NCBI GenBank assembly: GCA_035549615.1
Contig: DASZQO010000042.1
Span: 1 to 13,658 of the forward strand
DNA: 13,658 bases
Reading direction: 5' to 3'
Source of the DNA: JAKAWQ01 sp035549615
GTDB taxonomy: Bacteria > Pseudomonadota > Alphaproteobacteria > Acetobacterales > Acetobacteraceae
Part shown: piece by piece, positions 1 to 7,189 of the stretch
Numbering within the stretch: position 1 is the first letter of the stretch
How the letters are laid out: the number at the start of each line of letters is the position of its first letter
The notes under the pieces: generated by a model
The model's database searches: none
What the model was told of the DNA's origin: nothing
The model's input: the letters and a program-made list of their open reading frames with translations, nothing else
Made by a program: the position numbers and the translations under genes

Positions 1-1
1 C

Positions 2-1066
2 GTCCTCGCCGAATTCGGCTTCCGCCTGCCCTCCTGCGTCGATAACCGGCCGCTTCAATTCGAGGAGTGGGACCGTTTCCGTCCGCAGAGCCTGTTCGTC
101 TCCGCGACCCCCGGCCCCTGGGAACTCGGCCGGACCGGCGGTGTCTTCGCCGAGCAGGTGATCCGCCCGACGGGGCTGATCGACCCGGTGGTGGAGATCC
201 GCCCGGTGGAACGCCAGGTGGATGATCTGCTTGCCGAGTGCCGCGCCTCCGCCCTGGCCGGCACCCGTGTGCTGGTGACGACGCTCACCAAGCGGATGGC
301 GGAGGAGCTTACCGAGTATCTCAACGAGAATGGCGTTCGTGTCCGCTATCTCCATTCCGATATCGATACGCTCGAGCGCGTCGAGATCATCCGCGACCTC
401 CGCCTCGGCGTCTTCGACGTGCTGGTGGGGATCAATCTCCTGCGCGAAGGGCTCGATATACCGGAATGCGCGCTGGTCGCGATCCTCGATGCCGATAAGG
501 AGGGTTTTCTCCGCTCAACCACGAGCCTGATCCAGACGATCGGACGGGCCGCGCGCAATATCGATGGGCGGGTCATCCTCTATGCGGATCATCACACCGA
601 CAGCATCGCGCGCGCCGTCGCCGAGACGGAACGCCGCCGGGCCAAGCAGGCGGCGTGGAACGAGGCGCACCATATCACCCCGCAATCGGTGAAGAAGGGC
701 ATCGGCAAGGCGCTCGAAAGCGTCTTCGAGCAGGATTACGTCACCGTGACACCGGAAATCGCGGCCGCGGCGGATGCGCTCATCGGCAAGGATCTTCGCG
801 CGATCATCAGTGATCTCGAAGCGCGGATGCGTCAGGCGGCGGCCGATCTCGAATTCGAGGAGGCGGCGCGGCTGCGTGACGAAATCCGCAGGCTCGAAGC
901 GCAGGATCTCGGTCTGCCCGCCGCGCCCGCAGCCGAGCGGCCCCGCCGCGGCCCGCCACGTCCCTTCGGGCCCGGCGGTGGTGGCGCCGAACCGCGCCGC
1001 GGCCAGCGATCCGGGCACGGCCAAACGCCGGGACAGCGCTCCCGGCGCGTCCGCCGCGGCCCCTGA
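2..1066 (+). CDS. uvrB: UvrABC system protein B, C-terminal part (5' end outside window)
   Basis: UvrB is the DNA-damage-verification helicase of nucleotide excision repair; it is loaded by UvrA and recruits UvrC. The reading frame is open from base 2, so the N-terminal part lies upstream; 354 residues are visible. The opening residues FGFRLPSCVDNRPL and the following SATPG and VIRPTGLIDP are diagnostic of UvrB. Helicase motifs follow: TTLTKRMAEELTEYL, then VGINLLREGLDIPE (motif V region) and QTIGRAARN (motif VI). A UVR domain (LEFEEAARLRDEIRRLE) that contacts UvrC lies near base 850-900. After it comes a tail of about 50 residues rich in Pro, Gly and Arg, probably disordered. The gene ends 22 bases before the following SDR, so the two could be co-transcribed. 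The identification is secure. Confidence 0.97.
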   Translation, partial: VLAEFGFRLPSCVDNRPLQFEEWDRFRPQSLFVSATPGPWELGRTGGVFAEQVIRPTGLIDPVVEIRPVERQVDDLLAECRASALAGTRVLVTTLTKRMAEELTEYLNENGVRVRYLHSDIDTLERVEIIRDLRLGVFDVLVGINLLREGLDIPECALVAILDADKEGFLRSTTSLIQTIGRAARNIDGRVILYADHHTDSIARAVAETERRRAKQAAWNEAHHITPQSVKKGIGKALESVFEQDYVTVTPEIAAAADALIGKDLRAIISDLEARMRQAAADLEFEEAARLRDEIRRLEAQDLGLPAAPAAERPRRGPPRPFGPGGGGAEPRRGQRSGHGQTPGQRSRRVRRGP

Positions 1067-1088
1067 GCCGGCGCGGTCCCCGATCCGC

Positions 1089-1862
1089 ATGGAGCTGCCC
1101 ATCTCCGAGCGGCTGCCCCGCACAGCCCTGGTCACCGGCGGAGCGCGCCGTGTCGGCCGGGCGATCACACTCGCGCTGGCTGCGGCCGGCTTCGATATCG
1201 CGATCCATGCCCACACCGGGCGAGCCGAGGCCGAGGCCCTGGCAGGCGAGATCGGCGCACTCGGCAGGCAGGCCCGCGTGGTGACGGCCGATCTCGCGCG
1301 CGAGGAGGAGGTCCAGGCGCTCTATCCCGCCGCCTCTTCGCTCGGGCCGATTGGTCTTCTCATCAACAATGCGAGCACCTTCGAGCGTGACGAATGGGAC
1401 GATGCGACACGCACCTCCTGGGACCGGCATCTCGAACCCAATCTGCGTGCACCCTTCGTGCTGACGCAGCATTTCGCCCGCGCCCTGCCGGCCGCCGCCG
1501 AGGGGGTGGTGGTCAATCTGCTCGATGAGCGCGTCTGGGCGCTCACCCCTCATTTCGTCTCCTACACCGTCTCCAAGATGGGGCTCTGGACCCTCACGCG
1601 CACGCTCGCCCTGGCGCTGGCTCCGCGCATCCGTGTCGCCGGAATCGGCCCCGGCCCCACTCTGCCAAGCGCGCGCCAGACACCGGCGCAGTTCGCGCGC
1701 CAGATGGCCGCCGTGCCCCTGAAACACGGCCCCACCCCGGAGGAAGTGGCGCGCGCCGTGCTGATGATCCTTGCGCTCCCCTCCTTCACCGGGCAGATGC
1801 TGGCGCTTGACGGCGGCCAGCATCTGCGCTGGGCGACAGGTGGCGCCCCCATCGACGAATGA
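1089..1862 (+). CDS. Pteridine-reductase-type short-chain dehydrogenase (FolM/PTR1-like)
   Basis: A 257-residue NAD(P)H-dependent short-chain dehydrogenase. The cofactor loop is TGGARRVG (residues 16-23), a form typical of pteridine reductases, and NNAS is at 93-96. The usual catalytic Ser is replaced by Asp146, exactly 13 residues before Tyr159 of YTVSK (Lys163). This Asp-Tyr-Lys arrangement is that of Leishmania PTR1 and bacterial FolM (dihydromonapterin/dihydrofolate reductase). Its stop overlaps the start of folB (ATGA), so translational coupling is likely, and the context supports a role in reducing a pterin or dihydrofolate. ATG 1089 is chosen because family homology begins there; the frame is open further upstream but only across the uvrB tail. 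No strong ribosome-binding site is seen. The exact substrate cannot be told from sequence. Confidence 0.85.
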   Translation: MELPISERLPRTALVTGGARRVGRAITLALAAAGFDIAIHAHTGRAEAEALAGEIGALGRQARVVTADLAREEEVQALYPAASSLGPIGLLINNASTFERDEWDDATRTSWDRHLEPNLRAPFVLTQHFARALPAAAEGVVVNLLDERVWALTPHFVSYTVSKMGLWTLTRTLALALAPRIRVAGIGPGPTLPSARQTPAQFARQMAAVPLKHGPTPEEVARAVLMILALPSFTGQMLALDGGQHLRWATGGAPIDE

Positions 1863-2290
1863 CCCCCTCAGACCCCCCCTGGGAATCCCCTCGCATCGCC
1901 GATGCAAACCGGGATATCCGCCATGTCTTCATCCGCGATATGGTGCTCCCGGCGCAGATCGGCGTCACGGCTTCCGAAAAACGCGCCTCGCAGCGCGTGC
2001 GGATCAATGTCGATCTCGCCGTCGAGGATGATGGCGCCCGCCGGCTTTCGCACGAGCGGGTCGGGCAGGACCGGCTCGCAAGAGTGGTGGATTACGAGCC
2101 GATCGCGGCAGCCGTGCGTCGCATCGTAAGCGAAGGCCATGTTGGCCTCGTCGAGACTCTCGCCGAGCGGATCGCCGAAGCCTGCCTCACGGACCGCCGC
2201 GTGCTTATCGCACGGGTCCGGATCGAAAAGCTCGATGTCTTTGCCGATGCAGCCTCGGTCGGGGTCGAGATCGAACGCCGCCGCGCCTGA
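1859..2290 (+). CDS. folB: Dihydroneopterin aldolase
   Basis: FolB cleaves 7,8-dihydroneopterin to 6-hydroxymethyl-7,8-dihydropterin and glycolaldehyde in folate synthesis. The 143-residue product has the whole family pattern: IRDMVLPAQIGV, a Glu (E40) in TASEK, the substrate-binding VVDYE with Tyr79, HVGLVETLAERIA with Glu99, and the catalytic Lys124 in RIEKLDV. About 18 residues precede the usual family start, making it slightly longer than E. coli FolB. The start ATG overlaps the stop of the preceding reductase by four bases, giving a two-gene pterin unit. No folK or folP follows; downstream is non-coding and then a convergent gene. Confidence 0.95.
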   Translation: MTPSDPPWESPRIADANRDIRHVFIRDMVLPAQIGVTASEKRASQRVRINVDLAVEDDGARRLSHERVGQDRLARVVDYEPIAAAVRRIVSEGHVGLVETLAERIAEACLTDRRVLIARVRIEKLDVFADAASVGVEIERRRA

Positions 2291-2496
2291 TCGGGATCGC
2301 TTTGCGCCAGGGTTCCGGCAAGCGCGTTCACCGGGGATCCGAGCCAGTCAGACGCGATCCGCTCTGGAAAATGTTATGCCCTTCGATAAAGGATCAGAGA
2401 GATGGAGGCTCCTTTTTCGGAGAAACCAAAGGCCTTTTTCCCGTTTTCCGGGCTAGGCGCTGGCCGGGGACTCCGAATGAAAGGTGAGAATTTCGT

Positions 2497-2522
2497 TGGT
2501 TCTTTCTTGCAGGAAAGAACCA
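2497..2522. terminator. Perfect 10-bp hairpin between convergent genes, possible terminator
   Basis: TGGTTCTTTC and GAAAGAACCA form a perfect 10-bp stem around the loop TTGCAG. It sits between folB (+) and the NiCoT permease (-), which converge. A pyrimidine-rich run (TTCCTCTTCTTC) follows on the plus strand. The stem is AT-richer than a classic terminator, so termination for either strand is inferred from position. The rest of 2291-2574 shows no gene. Confidence 0.45.
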
Positions 2523-2574
2523 TTCCTCTTCTTCGTTTACCGCAGCGAGCTTGGCGGGAGGTTCACTACACCTT

Positions 2575-3645
2575 CTAGGACCCATTGTCGGAGGCGACGA
2601 TTTCGAGAGCGTCCAAGCGTTTCAAGCGATAGACCATGGCTGAGACCAGCCAGCTTAAGACAAAGATGCCGATGATGACGTAGCCCAGGAAGCCGAAATT
2701 GTCGTTCAGCGTGCCGATCTGGTCCCAGAACCAGCCTTTGAGGTTGAACTCATCGCCGATGAGGCCCAAGCCCTCGATACCGCCCACGACCAGTGCCACC
2801 ACCACCGAGACCAGCGTGATGGTGAGGTTATAGTAAAGCTTGCGGATCGGCTTGACGAAAGCCCAGCCATAGGCGCCCAGCATCATGATTCCGTCGGTCG
2901 TGTCGACAAACGACATGCCGGCTGCGAACAGCAGCGGGAAGGTAAGGATCGGCCATAGCGACATGCCGTGCGCCGCTTCGGTTGACGCGATGCCAAGCAG
3001 CGTGACTTCGGTTGCGGTATCGAAACCCAATCCGAACAGGAAGCCAAGGGGCGCCATGTGCCAGCTTTTGTGAATCAGGCGGAACATCGGCCGGAACAAG
3101 CGGGCGACCACGCCGCGCTTGTTGAGCAGCATATCGAAATCCTCATCGACATAGTGACCGCCGGCCCGGACATGACGGAAGGTCCGATAGACGGAGATTG
3201 CGATCAAAAGATTCATAATCGCAATGAGAAGCAGAAAGCCCGTGGAGACGAGTGTCCCGACGACGCCGGCATCGTCGTTGAAATTGTTGAAGCGACTCTC
3301 CAGCGTCGCCGCCGTCAGGGCGATCGCGGCGACACCGATCAGCAGCACGAGGGAATGCCCCATGGAGAAAAAGAAGCCCACGGTGATGGGGCGCTTGTTC
3401 TCCTGCATCAGCTTGCGGGTGACGTTGTCGATCGCCGCAATATGGTCGGCATCGACCGCGTGGCGGAACCCGAACGTATAGGCCAGCAGAGCCGTGCCGA
3501 GCATGGCCGGCTGATCGTGGAACGAAAAGAGAGCCCAGATCCACGCGCCGATATTCATGGCGGCCAGAAAAGCATAGATACCGACGACCTTGCCGCGGAC
3601 ATTGGCGGTGCCGTCATTGAAGATGTGTTTCAGGAAGGAAAGCAT
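2575..3645 (-). CDS. NiCoT-family nickel/cobalt permease (copy 1)
   Basis: A secondary transporter of the NiCoT (HoxN/NixA/NhlF) family that imports Ni2+ and/or Co2+ across the inner membrane. The 356-residue product carries the family signature RHAVDADHIAAIDN (residues 61-74) in the second membrane segment, FFSMGHS (92-98), LGFDTATE (206-213) and GMSFVDTTDG (243-252), with about eight hydrophobic segments. ATG 3645 is chosen because homology begins at MLSFLKHIF and AGAGG lies seven bases upstream; the open frame extends further but runs through the regulatory leader. It is a close paralogue of the permease at 11451-12518. The riboswitch-like leader for B12 suggests cobalt is the physiological cargo; metal preference cannot be read from the protein alone. 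Confidence 0.95.
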   Translation of the reverse strand: MLSFLKHIFNDGTANVRGKVVGIYAFLAAMNIGAWIWALFSFHDQPAMLGTALLAYTFGFRHAVDADHIAAIDNVTRKLMQENKRPITVGFFFSMGHSLVLLIGVAAIALTAATLESRFNNFNDDAGVVGTLVSTGFLLLIAIMNLLIAISVYRTFRHVRAGGHYVDEDFDMLLNKRGVVARLFRPMFRLIHKSWHMAPLGFLFGLGFDTATEVTLLGIASTEAAHGMSLWPILTFPLLFAAGMSFVDTTDGIMMLGAYGWAFVKPIRKLYYNLTITLVSVVVALVVGGIEGLGLIGDEFNLKGWFWDQIGTLNDNFGFLGYVIIGIFVLSWLVSAMVYRLKRLDALEIVASDNGS

Positions 3646-3749
3646 GGGATTGCCTCTTCTTGGCGCTGCCCCCGCGAACAAGATGCGATCCGGCAAAAGA
3701 TCCCTGCCCCCCGAAACTTCCCGCCCAATGCGTTCGCGTTGACGCCCCT

Positions 3750-3885
3750 TGATGGCAGGGTTCCTCGCTTGCGGGTCATCGCCTCTCACCGCCTGCCCGG
3801 TTGTCCCGCGGCGGGCCACGATCCGCCATTCGTTTACAGTTGCACGGACAACCCAAGTATTGGCGCGAAACCTCACCCATGTTCT
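3750..3885 (-). promoter_or_regulatory. Variant cobalamin (B12) riboswitch in the NiCoT-1 leader
   Basis: On the minus strand, 3753-3770 reads AAGCGAGGAACCCTGCCA, matching 15 of 18 positions of the B12-box consensus rAGYCMGgAgaCCkGCCa as I remember it. Just upstream is GCGATGACCCGC, which commonly precedes the box, and GGGCAGG, close to the conserved GGGAAGG. Bases 3834-3843 read GCAACTGTAA, identical to the conserved core segment. The 5' part is less typical: only AGAGAA...GGTG-like bases are found, and the usual CTGCCCCCGC before GCAACTGTAA is missing. Downstream, CGCGAAC (3673-3679) and GTTCGCG (3732-3738) could pair and act in the expression platform. B12 would be expected to repress the permease. 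The element may be a divergent functional switch or a partly decayed one. Confidence 0.62.
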
Positions 3886-3908
3886 CTTTTTATCCTTGGG
3901 AAGAAGCA

Positions 3909-3936
3909 ATCGTCATTAAGCATAGGGCGTGACGAT
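3909..3936. promoter_or_regulatory. 28-bp dyad over the NiCoT-1 promoter, candidate operator
   Basis: ATCGTCA (3909-3915) and TGACGAT (3930-3936) are perfect inverted repeats separated by 14 bases. The dyad covers the -10 box and most of the spacer of the predicted promoter, a classic repressor position. Its total length of 28 bp, equivalent to 6-bp half-sites spaced by 16, equals that of the E. coli NikR operator (GTATGA-N16-TCATAC), but the half-site sequence differs. NikR or another metal regulator is therefore only a suggestion. Confidence 0.45.
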
Positions 3937-3947
3937 CTTCATGGCAA
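3919..3947 (-). promoter_or_regulatory. Predicted sigma-70 promoter of NiCoT-1
   Basis: On the minus strand TTGCCA (3942-3947, five of six matches to TTGACA) is followed after exactly 17 bases by TATGCT (3919-3924, four of six to TATAAT). Transcription would start near 3912, just ahead of the riboswitch, giving a leader of about 265 bases. Confidence 0.5.
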
Positions 3948-4029
3948 CATGCCGACCGCCTCAATCAGAATGCCCTTCCTCACCCCGGGAAAAATGGCGA
4001 CAGAAAGGATACTTTTTAAGATTTTGATC

Positions 4030-4165
4030 ACGAAACAGGTTGGGCGCTTCTGGCCAAGGGACGATGCCTGACGCGGGCAACTGGAAAACCCGATACCGGG
4101 CCGGGTATGGCCGCCATGACGAAGCAGGCAAGCGTGAAGGCGATCCCGCTCGTGAAGGAGGTCCC
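4030..4165 (-). pseudogene. Possible N-terminal remnant of a LysE/RhtB-type exporter
   Basis: The minus strand encodes IAFTLACFVMAAIPGP followed by VSGFPVARVRHRP before a stop. A hydrophobic helix ending in PGP and followed by a VAR..RHG-like stretch is how LysE-family amino-acid exporters begin. The codon where the initiator would be expected is GGG (4163-4165) in place of ATG, and nothing recognisable follows the stop. It is too short to encode a transporter. I read it as a fossil; chance similarity in a GC-rich frame is a real alternative. Confidence 0.3.
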
Positions 4166-4483
4166 CAGGCCGGGCAGCTCATTGTTGAGCCGGCGCCTCT
4201 CGCCGATCGCGCCGCACACATCGTGACAAAGGCGCACGGATCGGCGGTTTCCGCCGTCCGGTACCGCCATCCTCATCGGGCTCAAGGGGCGCCATGATCC
4301 GAAGCCGGAGAATGTCCCGCGTTCGGCCCTGGCAAGCCTTCTGACATGCTGCTTCGACCCGCCATTGCCCCTCGGCTCCCCGTCATCGCGGAGTTTGTGC
4401 AATATCCAGGGGCATTTTCAGAAGGGTTCCAACGGCTGGCGCTGCTTCTTCCGCTAGATTCCCTGTCGATCGAGGAGCCATTG
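4166..4483. other. Non-coding stretch with a stable hairpin
   Basis: No gene is supported here. The frames that stay open have no recognisable motifs. CGGCGG (4242-4247) and CCGCCG (4251-4256) form a 6-bp stem with a TTT loop, extended by CGGA/TCCG around a single bulged T; no T-run follows, so a terminator is not indicated. The promoter of the downstream nuclease gene must lie in this region, but I see no convincing -35/-10 pair. Confidence 0.4.
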
Positions 4484-5350
4484 ATGATCCGCCCTCTCGT
4501 CCTGCTGCTTGCCTTGTCGCTGCCGCTTCCGGCGTTTGGCTCCGTGCTCACGGTGGCAAGCTGGAACATGGAGTGGTTCACCCTTCGTCCGGCCGGCGAT
4601 CCTTCCCTGCCCGCCTCAGTGAAGCCCAAGCGGCCGGAGGATATCGCGCGGCTGCGCGCCTATGCGGACATCCTCAACGCCGACGTGGTCGCGATGGAGG
4701 AGGTGGATGGGCCTGAGGCAGCGGCCGAAGTCTTCACGCCGGACCGCTATGTGCTGCAATTCACGTCCGATAAGGTGGTGCAGCGGGTGGGATTGGCGAT
4801 CCGCCGCGGCATTGCCTTCACGGCCAACCCGGATCTCACCGCGCTCGATCCCTATCCGCCCGATGCGCCCGAGCAATTGCGAAGCGGCGCGGACGTGACC
4901 CTTCATCTTGGCGGCGCGGATCTGCGCATCCTCGCCGTGCATCTGAAGAGCGGCTGCTGGGAGGTTCCGCTCGATGAGAACCGGCCCGCCTGCAGGGTTC
5001 TGCGTGAACAGCTTCCGGTGCTTGAACGCTGGATCGCGGCGCGCCGCCGCGCCGGCACGCCCTTCCTGATCATCGGCGATTTCAATCGCGTGCTTGGTCC
5101 GGATGAGGATTTCCTCGCCGGGCTCGACAAGATGGCGCCGCTCGCCGTCGCTACCGAAGGCGTTCGCAATCCGTGCTGGGGCGGGCGCTACAGCACCTTC
5201 ATCGACCAGATCCTGGCCGGCGACGAAGCGCGGCACTGGATGGAGAAAGGAAGCTTCCGCGTGCTCGTCTATCGCGAGACCGCGCCCATCTGGCGCGAGC
5301 GGTTATCCGATCACTGCCCGGTGATCGTCGATTTCCGCCTGCCGAACTGA
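4484..5350 (+). CDS. Exported endonuclease/exonuclease/phosphatase (EEP) family protein
   Basis: A 288-residue member of the DNase I-like EEP fold, metal-dependent phosphodiester hydrolases. Residues 1-20 form a signal peptide (MIRP, then a Leu-rich core, and AFGS as a likely cleavage site), so the enzyme is probably periplasmic or secreted. The active-site set is complete: Asn28 in SWNMEW, Glu73 in MEEVDG, His153 in AVHLKSGC, Asp199 and Asn201 in IIGDFNR, and Asp276-His277 in SDHCPV. Cysteines in the mature part (SGC, PAC, NPC, DHC) could form disulfides, in keeping with export. ATG 4484 is chosen because GAGGAG lies six bases upstream and the signal peptide begins there. Whether it cuts nucleic acid or another phosphoester cannot be told from sequence; a nutrient-scavenging nuclease is a reasonable guess. 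It stands alone, with over 200 bases to the next gene. Confidence 0.87.
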   Translation: MIRPLVLLLALSLPLPAFGSVLTVASWNMEWFTLRPAGDPSLPASVKPKRPEDIARLRAYADILNADVVAMEEVDGPEAAAEVFTPDRYVLQFTSDKVVQRVGLAIRRGIAFTANPDLTALDPYPPDAPEQLRSGADVTLHLGGADLRILAVHLKSGCWEVPLDENRPACRVLREQLPVLERWIAARRRAGTPFLIIGDFNRVLGPDEDFLAGLDKMAPLAVATEGVRNPCWGGRYSTFIDQILAGDEARHWMEKGSFRVLVYRETAPIWRERLSDHCPVIVDFRLPN

Positions 5351-5443
5351 CCAGGCCCACCCGCTGGAACGGCATGCGTTCGCACCTCCCTCCCCGTTCT
5401 CGTTTTGCTTTCTCGATCAATTTCATGTCTTCCCCTTGGGCTT

Positions 5444-5469
5444 TGGCGGATCGCACCGTCTCTCCGCCA
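5444..5469. terminator. Hairpin downstream of the EEP gene
   Basis: TGGCGGA (5444-5450) and TCCGCCA (5463-5469) are perfect inverted repeats with a 12-base loop, about 95 bases after the nuclease stop. A 12-bp palindrome GCCCCGCGGGGC follows at 5487-5498. No T-run follows either, so termination is only possible, not shown. Confidence 0.25.
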
Positions 5470-5517
5470 GAAGCCAGATTGATCTCGCCCCGCGGGGCTG
5501 ACGGACACGGGCGATCG

Positions 5518-5543
5518 CGGGCATCATCGACGGGCATCATCGC
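5518..5543. repeat. Two tandem 13-bp repeats upstream of the YdfG-type gene
   Basis: CGGGCATCATCGA (5518-5530) is followed directly by CGGGCATCATCGC (5531-5543), differing only in the last base. They end 24 bases before the ATG of the next gene, so they lie in its leader or promoter-proximal region. They could be a regulator site or a simple duplication. Confidence 0.6.
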
Positions 5544-5567
5544 ATTGCCCGCTGCAAAGGGACCTTC

Positions 5568-6323
5568 ATGCCTCTCACACTCTTCGTCTCCGGCGCCTCC
5601 GCCGGCTTCGGGGCCGCCATCACCCGCCGCTTCATCGCCGACGGGCATCGCGTGATCGCGGCGGCGCGGCGGCGCGAGCGGCTTGCCGCGCTCAAGGAAG
5701 AGCTTGGCGAGCGCCTTCTTCCCTTCGCTCTCGATGTCAGGGATGCGGCCCCAGCCGCCGCGCTGCCCGGCAGCTTGCCGGTGGGCTGGCGGGAGGTGGA
5801 TGTGCTCGTCAACAATGCCGGCCTCGCGCTCGGTCTCGATCCCGCGCAGAAAGCGAAGCTTTCGGACTGGGAGCAGATGGTGGCGACCAATGTCACCGGC
5901 CTCATCCGGCTCACTCACGCCTTCCTGCCCGGCATGGTGGCGCGCAATCGTGGCCATATCGTCAATCTCAGCAGCACTGCCGCGCGCTACCCTTATCCGG
6001 GCGGGCATGTCTATGGTGCTTCGAAAGCGTTCGTCACGCAGTTCAGCCTCAATCTGCGCGCCGATCTCGTCGGCACGAATGTGCGCGTGACCGACCTCGA
6101 ACCCGGCCTTGTCGGCGGCACGGAGTTCAGCGCGGTGCGATTCGGCGACGCCGCACGCGCGGCCGCCGTCTATGAGGGCACGACGCCGCTCACCCCCGAG
6201 GATATTGCCGAGGCGGTTGCCTGGGTGGTGGGGCTGCCACCGCATTTCAACGTCAATCGCATGGAGATCATGCCGACCTGCCAGGCGCCGGGGCCCCTCG
6301 TCATCAAGCGGCGCGAAAAATGA
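5568..6323 (+). CDS. ydfG: YdfG-type NADP-dependent short-chain dehydrogenase (3-hydroxy acid dehydrogenase)
   Basis: A 251-residue cytoplasmic SDR closely resembling E. coli YdfG, which oxidises 3-hydroxy acids such as L-allo-threonine, serine and 3-hydroxypropionate with NADP+. Visible motifs are SGASAGFG (residues 8-15; the usual Thr of TGxxxGxG is Ser), VLVNNAGLALG, NLSSTAARYPYPGG with the catalytic Ser, YGASKAF with Tyr and Lys, and the YdfG-specific DLEPGLVGGTEFS and LTPEDIAEAVAWV. AAGGGA lies six bases before ATG 5568. The gene converges on the phosphatase gene with nine bases between the stops. The physiological substrate is inferred from the family; malonic semialdehyde reduction is another activity known for it. 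Confidence 0.9.
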   Translation: MPLTLFVSGASAGFGAAITRRFIADGHRVIAAARRRERLAALKEELGERLLPFALDVRDAAPAAALPGSLPVGWREVDVLVNNAGLALGLDPAQKAKLSDWEQMVATNVTGLIRLTHAFLPGMVARNRGHIVNLSSTAARYPYPGGHVYGASKAFVTQFSLNLRADLVGTNVRVTDLEPGLVGGTEFSAVRFGDAARAAAVYEGTTPLTPEDIAEAVAWVVGLPPHFNVNRMEIMPTCQAPGPLVIKRREK

Positions 6324-6332
6324 CGCAGGCTG

Positions 6333-7139
6333 TCAGCTTTCTTCGAGCGAGATGCCAGTCAGCTCAGACATGGCATCCGCGATTCCGGGCGTTGCGGCGA
6401 GGACGGGGCCGCCAAGCGCGAGCCCGCCAGAGGCAAGAAACGGGCTGATCCGCCCGCCCGCCTCACGGACCAGGAGAAGACCCGCAAGGCAGTCCCAGGC
6501 ATTGATGTGAAGCTCGGCATAGGCATCCGATCGGCCATCCGCGACATAGGCGAGGCCGAGCGCGCCCGACCCGCCGCGGCGCACGGAAGGGCCTGCGGCG
6601 AGCACGTTTCCGAGCAGGGTGAGATAACGCGCGTTTTGGATGCGCGGCGACCAGCCGATCTCGACCATCGCCTCATTCATCGCGCGGGTCGGCGCAACGG
6701 TGATGGACGCCCCGTTGCGTGTGGCCCCGTGGCCGCGCCGGGCGACGTAAAGCTCGTCCCGCACCGGGTCGAGAATGGCGCCGAGAGTCATCTCGCCTTC
6801 GCAGAGAAAGGCAACCGAAATGCAGAAATGCGGCATGAGACGAACGAAATTGGCAGTGCCGTCAATCGGATCGACGACCCAGAGGCGTGCGCCAACGCGG
6901 CCTGATCCCTTGCCAGCGGTTTCCTCGCCAAGGAAATCATCCGTGGGGAAGGCGCCAAGCAGCCGCTCCTTCAGCAGGCGCTCCACCGCGCTGTCTGCGG
7001 CGCTGACGAAATCCTGCGGCCCTTTGCGCCCGACCTCGAGCCGCGCCGGTGCGGTGAGGTAGGAAAGCACCTCCCTCCCCGCCGCGCGTATGGCATCCAG
7101 CAGTGCGACCTCGCGCGCATCGACGGACCGTTCGCTCAT
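6333..7139 (-). CDS. Inositol monophosphatase family protein
   Basis: A 268-residue member of the Mg2+-dependent, Li+-sensitive phosphatase superfamily (IMPase, SuhB, HisN, CysQ). Metal ligands are in place: Glu72-Glu73 of GEE, Asp90 and Asp93 of VVDPIDGTANF, and Asp216 of AWDCLAG. The start ATG 7139 has GGAGAG seven to eight bases upstream. The stretch after DGTANF reads VRLMPHF, where the His-Gly of typical IMPases is missing, so the substrate may differ from myo-inositol-1-phosphate; histidinol phosphate or PAP are alternatives. The upstream neighbour is a fossil iolD on the same strand, which makes an inositol link attractive but unproven. Confidence 0.88.
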   Translation of the reverse strand: MSERSVDAREVALLDAIRAAGREVLSYLTAPARLEVGRKGPQDFVSAADSAVERLLKERLLGAFPTDDFLGEETAGKGSGRVGARLWVVDPIDGTANFVRLMPHFCISVAFLCEGEMTLGAILDPVRDELYVARRGHGATRNGASITVAPTRAMNEAMVEIGWSPRIQNARYLTLLGNVLAAGPSVRRGGSGALGLAYVADGRSDAYAELHINAWDCLAGLLLVREAGGRISPFLASGGLALGGPVLAATPGIADAMSELTGISLEES

Positions 7140-7189
7140 CGTCTTTCTCTCCGATCAGCTCGCGCGCGCCGCGTTAGGCTGCTCGTCCA

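Noticed and set aside
807..1907. Long open frame on the minus strand opposite uvrB, the PTR1-type gene and folB
   Set aside because: It overlaps confidently assigned genes, has no recognisable motifs, and such antisense frames are common in GC-rich DNA.
3664..3680. Plus-strand CGCTGCCCCCGCGAAC resembling part of the cobalamin riboswitch core
   Set aside because: It is on the wrong strand for the permease, lacks GGTG and a B12 box in the same direction, and no plus-strand gene follows.
3058..4071. Long plus-strand open frame opposite the first NiCoT permease and its leader
   Set aside because: It is antisense to the permease and riboswitch, and its Asp/Glu/His-rich composition is what a reversed membrane protein gene gives.
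5199..6245. Long minus-strand open frame opposite the EEP and YdfG-type genes
   Set aside because: It spans two real genes on the other strand and has no family motif.
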